Positions 6,131-12,729 of a DNA stretch of 14,367 bases are shown one piece after another (position 1 is the stretch's first letter; each line of letters begins with the position of its first letter). The notes below the pieces were generated by a model, which ran no database searches, had not been told where the DNA came from, and saw only the letters and a program-made list of their open reading frames with translations. The DNA comes from Candidatus Omnitrophota bacterium. Its GTDB lineage: Bacteria; Omnitrophota; Gorgyraeia; JABMQH01. A program made the translations under genes and the position numbers. Location: the NCBI GenBank assembly GCA_026387595.1, contig JAPLLL010000122.1:1-14367 (forward strand). The letters are read 5' to 3'.

Positions 6131-7471
6131 TTATGCCATCCTGCCCAATATCTCTGCTGCCATCTTCTGCTCCAATTGTAGCGTGAAATCGTTTGGCATC
6201 GGCTTAGGCAGTTCCAGATTTCTAAGATCGGATATACCTTGCGGCCATTTGCTCGGGTCAGCCTTTAGCAGATCAACTATTTTTTTAACTTCCGCCTCAT
6301 TGCCTGTCATAATAGCTTTACGCTGTTCTAGCAGCATCCTTATTTTTTGTTCGTTAGACTTTGCCCAATCTCCTATTGCTGCGGCTTCGGCAGGCGCCGC
6401 TGGTATCAACGCGTCCAGCAATCCTTCGTTTATAATCCCATTCACCTGGCACAGCTGTCCTTTTATATTACGCACCGCTTCTTTGCCTACCTGGCGGCCA
6501 TCGGCATCCTCCAGCGTAATCTTGAAACAATTATTAAAGCCTGGCGCTAGTTGCGGCGCTGCGGCTTCCGTAACCTGATACCCTCTTCCCTTGTAAAATT
6601 CCTTGATCGCTTTCCACTCGGCGCTGTTTTGAAGTTCAACTGTAGCTGCCACTTTTATCTTTTTTACTCCGGTGGCCGGTAGAATACCAGCGATCTGGTA
6701 TGTTATTTCAGCGCTGGCTTCGCCTACCTGGGATGCGCGTTCCTCTACTGTATTTATGCGGGCTATCCTTACCTTTCCTTCGACATCACACGCTTTTGCG
6801 TGCGCATTTTCCGGCGTCTCGCCCATAGCAAGGTATGTTAACTCGGCAAGTTCATGGGCCCACCTTGAGCGCAAGCCACGTCTGAGCGTAGTTATATCAG
6901 CGTCACCGACAACAACTACTTTTTGTCCGTTCACAGTAACTATAACGGGCCCCTGTATCTTTGCTGTATCCATTACGCTTTGATCTACCTGAATAAAATC
7001 CGGCAAAACGATCTGTTCCACAGGCTTGCCCATCGCTTCGGACGTCTGAGCCATTAGTTCTGCCTCATCCGCTTTTAATTGGGCGCCTGGAGTTACCCTT
7101 GGTTTAGCTTTAGCGAGTTCGGCTGTTGCAGCGGCAATAACCGGCGCTGCCTGCTCAGGCGGAACAATGCCTTGCCAGGGATTAGCAGCATTGGTTGCAG
7201 TCAATTGATCGTACTTTACAAGGACCTTTAGTCTTTGCGCTTCCGATATATCCGTCGGACGTTTCAACATGGCGTTTTCCAGCAATTGGCGAACATTAGC
7301 CTCTGGGGTGTGCTTAAGTGTTTCCGTAATCTCCCCTACAATGCCGTCTTTTACCTCCTGTACTATTACCGGATTGTTAGCTGCATCCAGCGCCGCTCTG
7401 TTGCCGGCCGCAAGACAAATTCCTGATATAAGGAATATGCCAAGTGTTAAACATACCAGAATACGATTCAT
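6131..7471 (-). CDS. Predicted exported protein of unknown family
   Basis: I do not recognise this protein (446 residues). The start is set at ATG 7471 because GGGAGG lies 7 bases upstream and the first residues (MNRILVCLTLGIFLISGICLAAG) are split here as MNRIL plus a hydrophobic core plus an AxA-like end: a clear type I signal peptide. An ATG 12 codons upstream would put KNTVIKKGGIQ before the signal and has a poor ribosome site. The mature part is Ala-rich and helical, with Pro/Ala linkers near 100-130 and 355-365. RWAHELAELTYLAMGETPENAHAKA (204-228, shown here as RWAHELAE and PENAHAKA) is the most conserved-looking stretch; HELAE lacks the second His of an HExxH protease. It has its own promoter and terminator, so it is a single-gene unit, and its promoter matches that of the next exported-protein gene. 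Confidence 0.75.
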   Translation of the reverse strand: MNRILVCLTLGIFLISGICLAAGNRAALDAANNPVIVQEVKDGIVGEITETLKHTPEANVRQLLENAMLKRPTDISEAQRLKVLVKYDQLTATNAANPWQGIVPPEQAAPVIAAATAELAKAKPRVTPGAQLKADEAELMAQTSEAMGKPVEQIVLPDFIQVDQSVMDTAKIQGPVIVTVNGQKVVVVGDADITTLRRGLRSRWAHELAELTYLAMGETPENAHAKACDVEGKVRIARINTVEERASQVGEASAEITYQIAGILPATGVKKIKVAATVELQNSAEWKAIKEFYKGRGYQVTEAAAPQLAPGFNNCFKITLEDADGRQVGKEAVRNIKGQLCQVNGIINEGLLDALIPAAPAEAAAIGDWAKSNEQKIRMLLEQRKAIMTGNEAEVKKIVDLLKADPSKWPQGISDLRNLELPKPMPNDFTLQLEQKMAAEILGRMA

Positions 7472-7545
7472 TTGAATTCCTCCCTTTTTAATAACAGTGT
7501 TTTTCATTTTTTATTTAATCTCCAAACTCGCAATGTCTGTTTTAT

Positions 7546-7598
7546 AGTATAACACAAAATCACTATTTGTCAAGAGAAACATGCTAACTTTTTTAACT
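7546..7598 (-). promoter_or_regulatory. Promoter with shared upstream box (446-aa gene)
   Basis: TTGACA (7573-7568), 16-base spacer, TATACT (7551-7546). Directly upstream, 7598-7574 reads AGTTAAAAAAGTTAGCA then TGTTTCTC, matching the promoter at 9184-9236 at 28 of 31 positions including the -35 box. The A-tract could act as an UP element, the rest as an operator. Confidence 0.85.
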
Positions 7599-7607
7599 CC
7601 TAACTAG

Positions 7608-9146
7608 CTATCTTTTCCCTTCTGTTGCCGGAAATTTTTTATTCAGATATTCAAGGTCTATCTGGGTCCTTTTCAGGTATATCTCGTCGTAATTCTTCAC
7701 AACGTCGATCTTAGGCGCCACGATCAGGTATGAGAACCCGTTCTCTTTCAAAAGTTTCTTCATGTTCGGGGTATGGAACCCGCCGCACACGAAAACAGCC
7801 TTCTCTTTGGCAAATTTTGAAAGGTCCGCCTTAATCGCTGATATAAAGGCATTATCCCTTTCAAACGAGACCGAATAGAATCTCTCCAGCAGCGGAAGGT
7901 TTGTTTTTAATATTGAAACATCTTCCGGGACCGGCGCGGTCAAGGCGTATTTTGCCGAATTGTTCTTCAGGAACCCAAGCCAGTCATCCAGGTTAAAATC
8001 CGCTTTATTGGAAACATAATAGTTGTATTCGTCCGGTATAAGCTTTGTATTGACCATGTCCGATATGACCGTTAACCCCTTATCTACCTGGCTTAGTTTT
8101 TTCTGCTCAGGCGTCTTGATCAAGGCGTTCTTCAGCTGATCCACAAGTTGGTCTATCTCTTTAAATAGAATCGCTGTATCGATCTTTTCGTATGTAGTGA
8201 TATACCTTGTATAAAGGTTTAGGTTTTTGCAAGCGGTAAGGTCTATCTTGGCTGTTTCCGCGGCATCCTTAAGGAAGGCGTAATAAGCACCCTGGGAGAT
8301 CTCGCCTGTCCTGAACTGCATATTCTTTGCCGCGAGCTCTTCTTTTACCTTTGGCGCTTCCGCATTGGCCTTTTCAGCCGCTGCCGAAACGGTTTCCCTT
8401 TCGGTCTCAACCGCCGCAAAATCTATCTGGCCTTCCATGTCCGAGGAAGCGATAAAAAGGGCCAGATCCGGCAGCGTCTTTAGGTCCACGCTGTTCGCCT
8501 TTGCCGCGCCATCCAGGAATTTTACGTATTCAACAAGGCCTATCTCGTCTTTATTGTATGCGGCTGCCTTCTCATCCAGGTCGCGGAGTTCTTTGCTGTA
8601 TACATGCAGCTTCAGGTTGGAGGCTATGTTCTGCAGGGCTGCGGCCAGTTTTGATATATTCTCCCTGTTGCCGAATATGGCCATGTGGTCTTCGGTTTCT
8701 TTTTTATAAAGGGCAAGGTCTTCCACACCTACGATAGAAAAACTATAATCGGTGGTCAGGTCAACGTAGTTAACGCCGGAAATGGTCCCTTTCTTCAGCA
8801 GGTTATCCGCGCCTTCGATGCGGCCTTCTATTGTGTTCAGTTTGCGCAAGTCCTTGAAATCAGCATCCGATCCGGCCGATTTGGCTTCCAGGAACACAAG
8901 ATCAAAGCCGTAATCCCTTATAAGCGCCTCGAGCACGTCGGCTTCGGCTTTTTGCGATTCGTAATTCATGTGTATGTCCTGCAGATACACAATAAGCGGC
9001 GCCTTTGGATCGGGCGCGTTATACGCCTCTACAATACGGCCGCTGTCAGCCGGTACGACTATTGTGGCGGGATCCAATGCTGCTGCCAGACATGTTGCCG
9101 CTGCCAGAAAAATTGCGATAACTGCGTATGAAATTACTCTCTTCAT
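7608..9146 (-). CDS. Predicted exported protein, Tiki/TraB/ChaN-like fold
   Basis: A 512-residue protein with a signal peptide (MKRVISYAVIAIFLAAATC, then LAAALDP). I set the start at ATG 9146, after GGAGG and downstream of the promoter; a longer reading to 9197 would start inside the -10/-35 region. After the signal the order of motifs is LIVYLQDIHMNYESQ (H59), DLVFLEAKSAG (E87), SIVGVEDLALY, and, near the C-terminus, AVFVCGGFHTPNM followed by FSYLIVAPKI. The H...E...GVED...GGFH series recalls the metal-site pattern of the Tiki/TraB/ChaN/EreA superfamily, some members of which are peptidases or heme-binding lipoproteins. The middle (about 180-400) is a long helical insertion rich in Ala, Glu and Lys. 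Function is not predicted beyond the fold. No terminator is evident between it and the next promoter. Confidence 0.65.
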   Translation of the reverse strand: MKRVISYAVIAIFLAAATCLAAALDPATIVVPADSGRIVEAYNAPDPKAPLIVYLQDIHMNYESQKAEADVLEALIRDYGFDLVFLEAKSAGSDADFKDLRKLNTIEGRIEGADNLLKKGTISGVNYVDLTTDYSFSIVGVEDLALYKKETEDHMAIFGNRENISKLAAALQNIASNLKLHVYSKELRDLDEKAAAYNKDEIGLVEYVKFLDGAAKANSVDLKTLPDLALFIASSDMEGQIDFAAVETERETVSAAAEKANAEAPKVKEELAAKNMQFRTGEISQGAYYAFLKDAAETAKIDLTACKNLNLYTRYITTYEKIDTAILFKEIDQLVDQLKNALIKTPEQKKLSQVDKGLTVISDMVNTKLIPDEYNYYVSNKADFNLDDWLGFLKNNSAKYALTAPVPEDVSILKTNLPLLERFYSVSFERDNAFISAIKADLSKFAKEKAVFVCGGFHTPNMKKLLKENGFSYLIVAPKIDVVKNYDEIYLKRTQIDLEYLNKKFPATEGKR

Positions 9147-9183
9147 TTTCGTTACCTCCGTTTTAGTGATGCAAGTATCCTTA

Positions 9184-9236
9184 AGTATACCATACAACCT
9201 ATTTATGTCAAGTGAAACTTGCTAACTTTTTTAAGT
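9184..9236 (-). promoter_or_regulatory. Promoter with shared upstream box (512-aa gene)
   Basis: TTGACA (9211-9206), 16-base spacer, TATACT (9189-9184), then GGAGG and ATG at 9146, giving a leader of about 30 bases. Upstream, 9236-9212 reads ACTTAAAAAAGTTAGCA then AGTTTCAC. Here CAAGTTTCACTTG is a 5-3-5 palindrome overlapping the -35 box; the other promoter keeps only part of it. Confidence 0.85.
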
Positions 9237-9253
9237 TTAACAGCTATTAAGAA

Positions 9254-9327
9254 ATCCCTCGCCATCGGATATCGGTTGTAATAGTGGCTCGGGATGTTTT
9301 GCTAATTATGTAAAATAATGGCAAAAC
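9254..9327 (-). repeat. Composite two-hairpin repeat, family 2, copy 3
   Basis: Minus strand: hairpin A GTTTTGC (9327-9321) / GCAAAAC (9302-9296), with inner ATTAT/ATAAT pairing, then hairpin B ATCCCGAGCCAC (9295-9284) / ATGGCGAGGGAT (9265-9254) with the same tandem GA/GA mismatch. It starts directly at the 3' end of the 6S RNA. Confidence 0.8.
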
Positions 9328-9523
9328 AAACCCCGCTGTGCCGTGTGAACAAGTCAAAGCTTTTGAACCTTTTTTTCAAGGTGGGCACCCGCTGCGGCGC
9401 TTCATGTTCACCCGAACTAACCGGGTCCTGCAATACGCGCCTCAATAAGGGTTCCCTTTTTTAATAGTGTTGGCTCAAGCTTTATCTTGTCAAACGCGCG
9501 CACAGCAGGGAACTCGCGCTTCT
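9328..9523 (-). ncRNA. ssrS: 6S RNA
   Basis: A noncoding RNA of about 196 bases that mimics an open promoter and binds the housekeeping RNA polymerase. The closing helix pairs CCCUGCUGUGC (9510-9500) with GCACAGCGGGG (9341-9331), 11 bp with one G-U. An inner helix pairs UUGAGCC (9478-9472) with GGUUCAA (9369-9363) and AAAGC with GCUUU. CCACCUUGAA...GGUUCAAAAGC and the apical ACCCGGUUAGUUCGGGU (hairpin) are the sequence marks shared with known 6S RNAs; a large single-stranded centre with a small AAGGGAACCCUU hairpin lies between. The 5' end is predicted from the promoter, the 3' end from the closing stem and the T-rich TTTGTTTT after it. Its place after pheT agrees with 6S loci in other bacteria. 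Ends may be off by several bases. Confidence 0.88.
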
Positions 9524-9529
9524 TACCTT

Positions 9530-9558
9530 ACTATATCATAATAGGGTCAAAAAAGCAA
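9530..9558 (-). promoter_or_regulatory. Promoter of the 6S RNA
   Basis: TTGCTT (9558-9553), 17-base spacer, TATAGT (9535-9530) on the minus strand, predicting a start near 9523. The -10 box is good and the -35 box moderate. Confidence 0.65.
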
Positions 9559-9569
9559 GTCGATCGTGT

Positions 9570-9623
9570 AAGGTGACAGACACTTGCATGTAGCGTATAT
9601 GGTCAGGCAGTGTCAGTCACCTT
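9570..9623 (-). repeat. Palindromic repeat, family 1, copy 2
   Basis: Read on the minus strand it is AAGGTGACTGACACT (9623-9609), a 24-base middle containing TGACCATATACGCTAC, and AAGTGTCTGTCACCTT (9585-9570). It is 51 of 54 bases identical to the rpmI copy, in the opposite orientation on the chromosome. The pheT stop codon (TGA, 9619-9617) is inside its first arm. Confidence 0.9.
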
Positions 9624-11623
9624 ATAATAGCGCCGAATTTTTCCACAAGCGCCTTTTTTGCTCTGCTGTGCGCCTGTTCTATCTCTTCGTCCGTGAGTTG
9701 TTTGTCGGATAAACAATATTCAAGGGAAAAAGTAAGCCCGCGTTTCCCTTTCGGTATCTGCTGGCCGTAATACTCGTCTGCCAGGACCGCATTTTTAAGG
9801 ATCTCTCCGGCAGCCTCTTTCATGGCGGTTTCAAGTTCTCTTACGCTGACCTGTTTTTCAACCACAAGCGATATGTCCCTTTTCGCGGGTATGAATTTCG
9901 GCAGGCCTGAAAATCTTCTGTCAGTATTTATGGCGCTGAATATCCTTTCGAATTTTATTTCGCACAGGAAAATTTCTTTTTTAATGTCAAATTTTTCAAG
10001 GGCCTGTTTCTTGACCTCTCCTATCACGCCGGCCTCTAGAGCGCCGGCCATGACCTTTGCCGACCTGCCGTTGTAAAAAATATTTTCCGGCGTATTTACA
10101 AAATCAAAACCGGATATCCCGAGCCTCTCAAACAGCACTTCCACTATTCCTTTTATCTCAAAGAAATTTGCCGTAGGGCCATGGCGCAGGACGCATAAGT
10201 TCGTTTCTTCCCTGTATTCATTTTCTCCGGCCTTTGAATATACGCTTGATAATTCAAATATTCCAAAATCTTCTATTTTTCTGTTTATGTTGAACCTTGC
10301 CGCGTTAAGTAAGCCGGGTATAAGGCTGGTCCTCATGGCCTCCTGCTGGCTGCTTAAAGGATTTTTAATAAATACCGTGTCATTTTTTAAAAGGCCGGCG
10401 TTCTCAAGGTCTTTTTTATCGACAAGTGAATAGGTTATGACCTCATCAAGGCCCTGGCCCGTGAGGATTTCCCGCGCATATTCCTGTACCCGCCGTTTAG
10501 GCTCCTTAAGGCCGAGATGCCCGATGGTTTTCGGGATCGTCGTCGGGATCTTGTCGTAGCCGTAGATCCTGGCAACCTCTTCTATAAGGTCCTCTTCGCG
10601 TTTCAGGTCCCTCCTGAAGGACGGCGGGCTCACAAACAGCTCTTCCTGAGCAGCGCCCACCTTGAGGCCGAGGCCCGTAAGTATTTTTTTCGCCGCAACC
10701 GGAGAAAGCCCGGTGCCAAGGATCTCGTTTGTCTTGCGGATTGATAATTTTATCGTGTTCGGCTTTGCTACTTTAGTTCCGACATCTTTCAGAAGACCTA
10801 TCTTACCTTTTGCAAAGTCCATTGCCAGTTTCGCTGCCCTGTTAGACGCAAATAAAACGCCTTCAAGGTCAACGCCTCTTTCAAATCTGTAGCTTGAGTC
10901 GCTGCTTAAGGCGATCTTTCGCTGTGTGCGCCTTACGGAGATCGGATCGAAATAGGCGCTTTCAAGAAGAATAGTTTTCGTTGATAGGCTGACCTCTGTA
11001 TCAAGTGAGCCCATTACGCCCGCGACAGCAACCGGTTTTTTCTCGTCGGCGATCACCAGCATGTCGCTATCCAGCTCTCTTTTTACGCCGTCAATGGTCA
11101 TTATTGTTTCGCCCTTTTTGGCGCGGCGCACGATTATTTTCTGCCCTGCGAGCTTGTCATAATCGAAAGCGTGCAGCGGCTGTCCTAATTCAAACAGGCA
11201 GAAATTGGTTATATCCACGATATTATTTACAGGCCTTACGCCTATATCCTGGAGCCTCTGGCTGAGCCAGGGCGGCGACGGCTCAACATGCACACTGTCT
11301 ATGATCCTTGCGGTATACCTGGGGCATAAAAGCTTATCATTTATTTCAACCTTTATCTGCTTGTCCCTTACGGTCTGCGTCAAGTTCCCGACGACAGGCA
11401 CCTTGAGCCGTTTTCCTGTTATAGCGGATACCTCCCGCGCTATGCCAAGGACACTCAGCCAGTCAGGCCTATTTGTGGTAACCTCTATCTCAAGAATAGC
11501 GTCCTTTTCGCTTTCGCGCAAAGACGTTACCTCGAGGCCTGTCATGGTCAACCACTGCGCAATCTGCCTTGCGGAATTTTTTACATCCACGTATTCCAGT
11601 AACCAGCTATAACTTATCTTCAC
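9617..11623 (-). CDS. pheT: Phenylalanyl-tRNA synthetase beta subunit (short form)
   Basis: The beta subunit pairs with PheS to charge tRNA-Phe; it holds editing and tRNA-binding domains. The start is GTG at 11623 (MKISYSWLLEYVDV). After GLEVTSLRESEKDAI it passes directly to LEIEVTTNRPDWLSVLGIARE, so the EMAPII-like tRNA-binding OB fold found near residues 40-150 in most bacterial PheT is missing; this explains 668 residues instead of about 790. B3/B4 (editing) follows (RYTARIIDS, NNIVDITNF), then B5 (SPPSFRRDLKREEDLIEEVAR, shown here as FRRDLKREEDLIEE), the catalytic-like core and a C-terminal FDX-ACB anticodon domain (AKRDISLVVEK, GKRGLTFSLEY, LTDEEIEQAH). The stop falls in a family 1 repeat but the C-terminus looks complete. 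The Shine-Dalgarno (AGAGGGG) is in a hairpin arm, see next entry. Confidence 0.96.
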   Translation of the reverse strand: MKISYSWLLEYVDVKNSARQIAQWLTMTGLEVTSLRESEKDAILEIEVTTNRPDWLSVLGIAREVSAITGKRLKVPVVGNLTQTVRDKQIKVEINDKLLCPRYTARIIDSVHVEPSPPWLSQRLQDIGVRPVNNIVDITNFCLFELGQPLHAFDYDKLAGQKIIVRRAKKGETIMTIDGVKRELDSDMLVIADEKKPVAVAGVMGSLDTEVSLSTKTILLESAYFDPISVRRTQRKIALSSDSSYRFERGVDLEGVLFASNRAAKLAMDFAKGKIGLLKDVGTKVAKPNTIKLSIRKTNEILGTGLSPVAAKKILTGLGLKVGAAQEELFVSPPSFRRDLKREEDLIEEVARIYGYDKIPTTIPKTIGHLGLKEPKRRVQEYAREILTGQGLDEVITYSLVDKKDLENAGLLKNDTVFIKNPLSSQQEAMRTSLIPGLLNAARFNINRKIEDFGIFELSSVYSKAGENEYREETNLCVLRHGPTANFFEIKGIVEVLFERLGISGFDFVNTPENIFYNGRSAKVMAGALEAGVIGEVKKQALEKFDIKKEIFLCEIKFERIFSAINTDRRFSGLPKFIPAKRDISLVVEKQVSVRELETAMKEAAGEILKNAVLADEYYGQQIPKGKRGLTFSLEYCLSDKQLTDEEIEQAHSRAKKALVEKFGAIIR

Positions 11624-11670
11624 CCAGCCCCTCTTGCTTTCACCCAGCGCCCTCCATAAGAGGGGCTGGG
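11623..11670 (-). promoter_or_regulatory. Hairpin covering the pheT ribosome binding site
   Basis: The 53-base pheS-pheT gap holds a perfect 13-bp stem: CCCAGCCCCTCTT (11670-11658) and AAGAGGGGCTGGG (11635-11623). The second arm contains the pheT Shine-Dalgarno AGAGGGG and the first base of its GTG start. The first arm begins 6 bases after the pheS stop. A weaker competing hairpin can form between CCCAGCCCCTC and GAGGGCGCTGGG. An ATG at 11675 opens an 11-codon reading frame (to TGA at 11640) through the first arm. Together these suggest translational coupling; a REP-like palindrome placed there by chance is the alternative. Confidence 0.7.
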
Positions 11671-11676
11671 TTCATT

Positions 11677-12720
11677 TTAGAATTGCCGTAAAAATCTCAG
11701 GTCGTTTTCGAAAAACAGCCTTATATCGTCGATGCCGTATTTCAGCATCGCTATCCTTTCAACGCCCATGCCGAACGCGAATCCGCGCCATTTTTTCGGA
11801 TCGTATCCCACGGCGGAAAATACGTTCGGGTGCACCATGCCTGCGCCAAGGATCTCAAGCCAGCCCTTGCCCCCACACACGCTGCACCTTTTTCCGCCTC
11901 CGGCGGATGCTGTCTCGCCCTTGCCCTTACAGATAATGCAGGAGATATCAACCTCTGCCGACGGTTCCGTGAACGGGAAAAAGTGCGGCCTGAAACGCAT
12001 CCTGGTATCTTCACCGAACATGCGTTTTACGAAGATCTCAAGAATACCTTTTAGATCTGAAAATTTTATGTCCTTATCAACCATGAGCCCCTCGACCTGA
12101 TGGAACATGAATGAGTGGCTCGCGTCAGTGGCGTCTGGTCTGAATACCCTGCCGGGAGAGATGATCGCAAGCGGCGGTTTTACCTTTTCCATTACCCGTA
12201 TCTGCACAGTGGATGTTTGGCTGCGCAGGAGTGAGTTATCGTCTATATAAAAAGTGTCGAATGCATCTCTGGAGGGATGGTCAAGCGGGATGTTCAGCGC
12301 TTCAAAATTATAATATATCGTCTCTATTTCCGGGCCCTCGGCGATCTTAAAGCCAAGATTCAGGAATATCTCGTTTATGTTGTCCAGCGTCTGCGTTAAC
12401 GGATGCAGACGGCCGAGCGACCTTTTTCTGCCGGGCATTGTAACGTCTATGCTGTCTGCCGCAGCAGCCGGCCCGGCGTCTATTGTCTTGCCCTTTGCGG
12501 AATCCAGCGCTGATGATACTGCGATCTTAAGCCGGTTTAAAAGATTGCCAACCTTCGGTTTGTCCTGCGCAGGCACGCTGCTCAATTCACCGAACAGGGC
12601 ATTGACCAGACCTTTCCTGCCCAGATATTTTACCCGCAAAAGCTCAATATCGTCGCTGGTTTTTGCCTGGCTGATCTCTGAGAGCGCCTGTTCCTGCGCG
12701 CTCTTTATTTTCTCTTCCAT
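11677..12720 (-). CDS. pheS: Phenylalanyl-tRNA synthetase alpha subunit
   Basis: The catalytic subunit of PheRS, full length at 347 residues. An N-terminal coiled coil (about 1-90) leads to the class II core: KRSLGRLHPLTQTLDNINEIF (shown here as LGRLHPLTQ), GFKIAEGPEIE, the motif 1 to 2 region with HPSRDAFDTFYI, LLRSQTSTVQIRVM, PGRVFRPDATDASHSFMFHQVEG, FRPHFFPFTEPSAEVDI and motif 3 GFAFGMGVERIAMLKYGIDDIR (shown here as FGMGVERIAML). Between them two CxxC-GKG knuckles (CIICKGKG, CSVCGGKG) form a likely zinc site, known in part of the family. The ATG at 12720 lies 9 bases after the rplT stop with little Shine-Dalgarno, so it is probably coupled to rplT. Confidence 0.97.
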   Translation of the reverse strand: MEEKIKSAQEQALSEISQAKTSDDIELLRVKYLGRKGLVNALFGELSSVPAQDKPKVGNLLNRLKIAVSSALDSAKGKTIDAGPAAAADSIDVTMPGRKRSLGRLHPLTQTLDNINEIFLNLGFKIAEGPEIETIYYNFEALNIPLDHPSRDAFDTFYIDDNSLLRSQTSTVQIRVMEKVKPPLAIISPGRVFRPDATDASHSFMFHQVEGLMVDKDIKFSDLKGILEIFVKRMFGEDTRMRFRPHFFPFTEPSAEVDISCIICKGKGETASAGGGKRCSVCGGKGWLEILGAGMVHPNVFSAVGYDPKKWRGFAFGMGVERIAMLKYGIDDIRLFFENDLRFLRQF

Positions 12721-12729
12721 TAGTTTGTC

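Noticed and set aside
7472..7507. Upstream ATG for the 446-aa exported protein
   Set aside because: Poor ribosome site and it would bury the signal peptide; ATG 7471 has GGGAGG at the right distance.
9147..9197. Upstream in-frame ATG for the Tiki-like protein
   Set aside because: It lies between the -10 and -35 boxes, so it would not be transcribed; ATG 9146 has GGAGG and begins a signal peptide.
9570..9623. Family 1 palindromes as CRISPR repeats or intrinsic terminators
   Set aside because: Copies are kilobases apart with no spacer array, and no T-run follows the stems.
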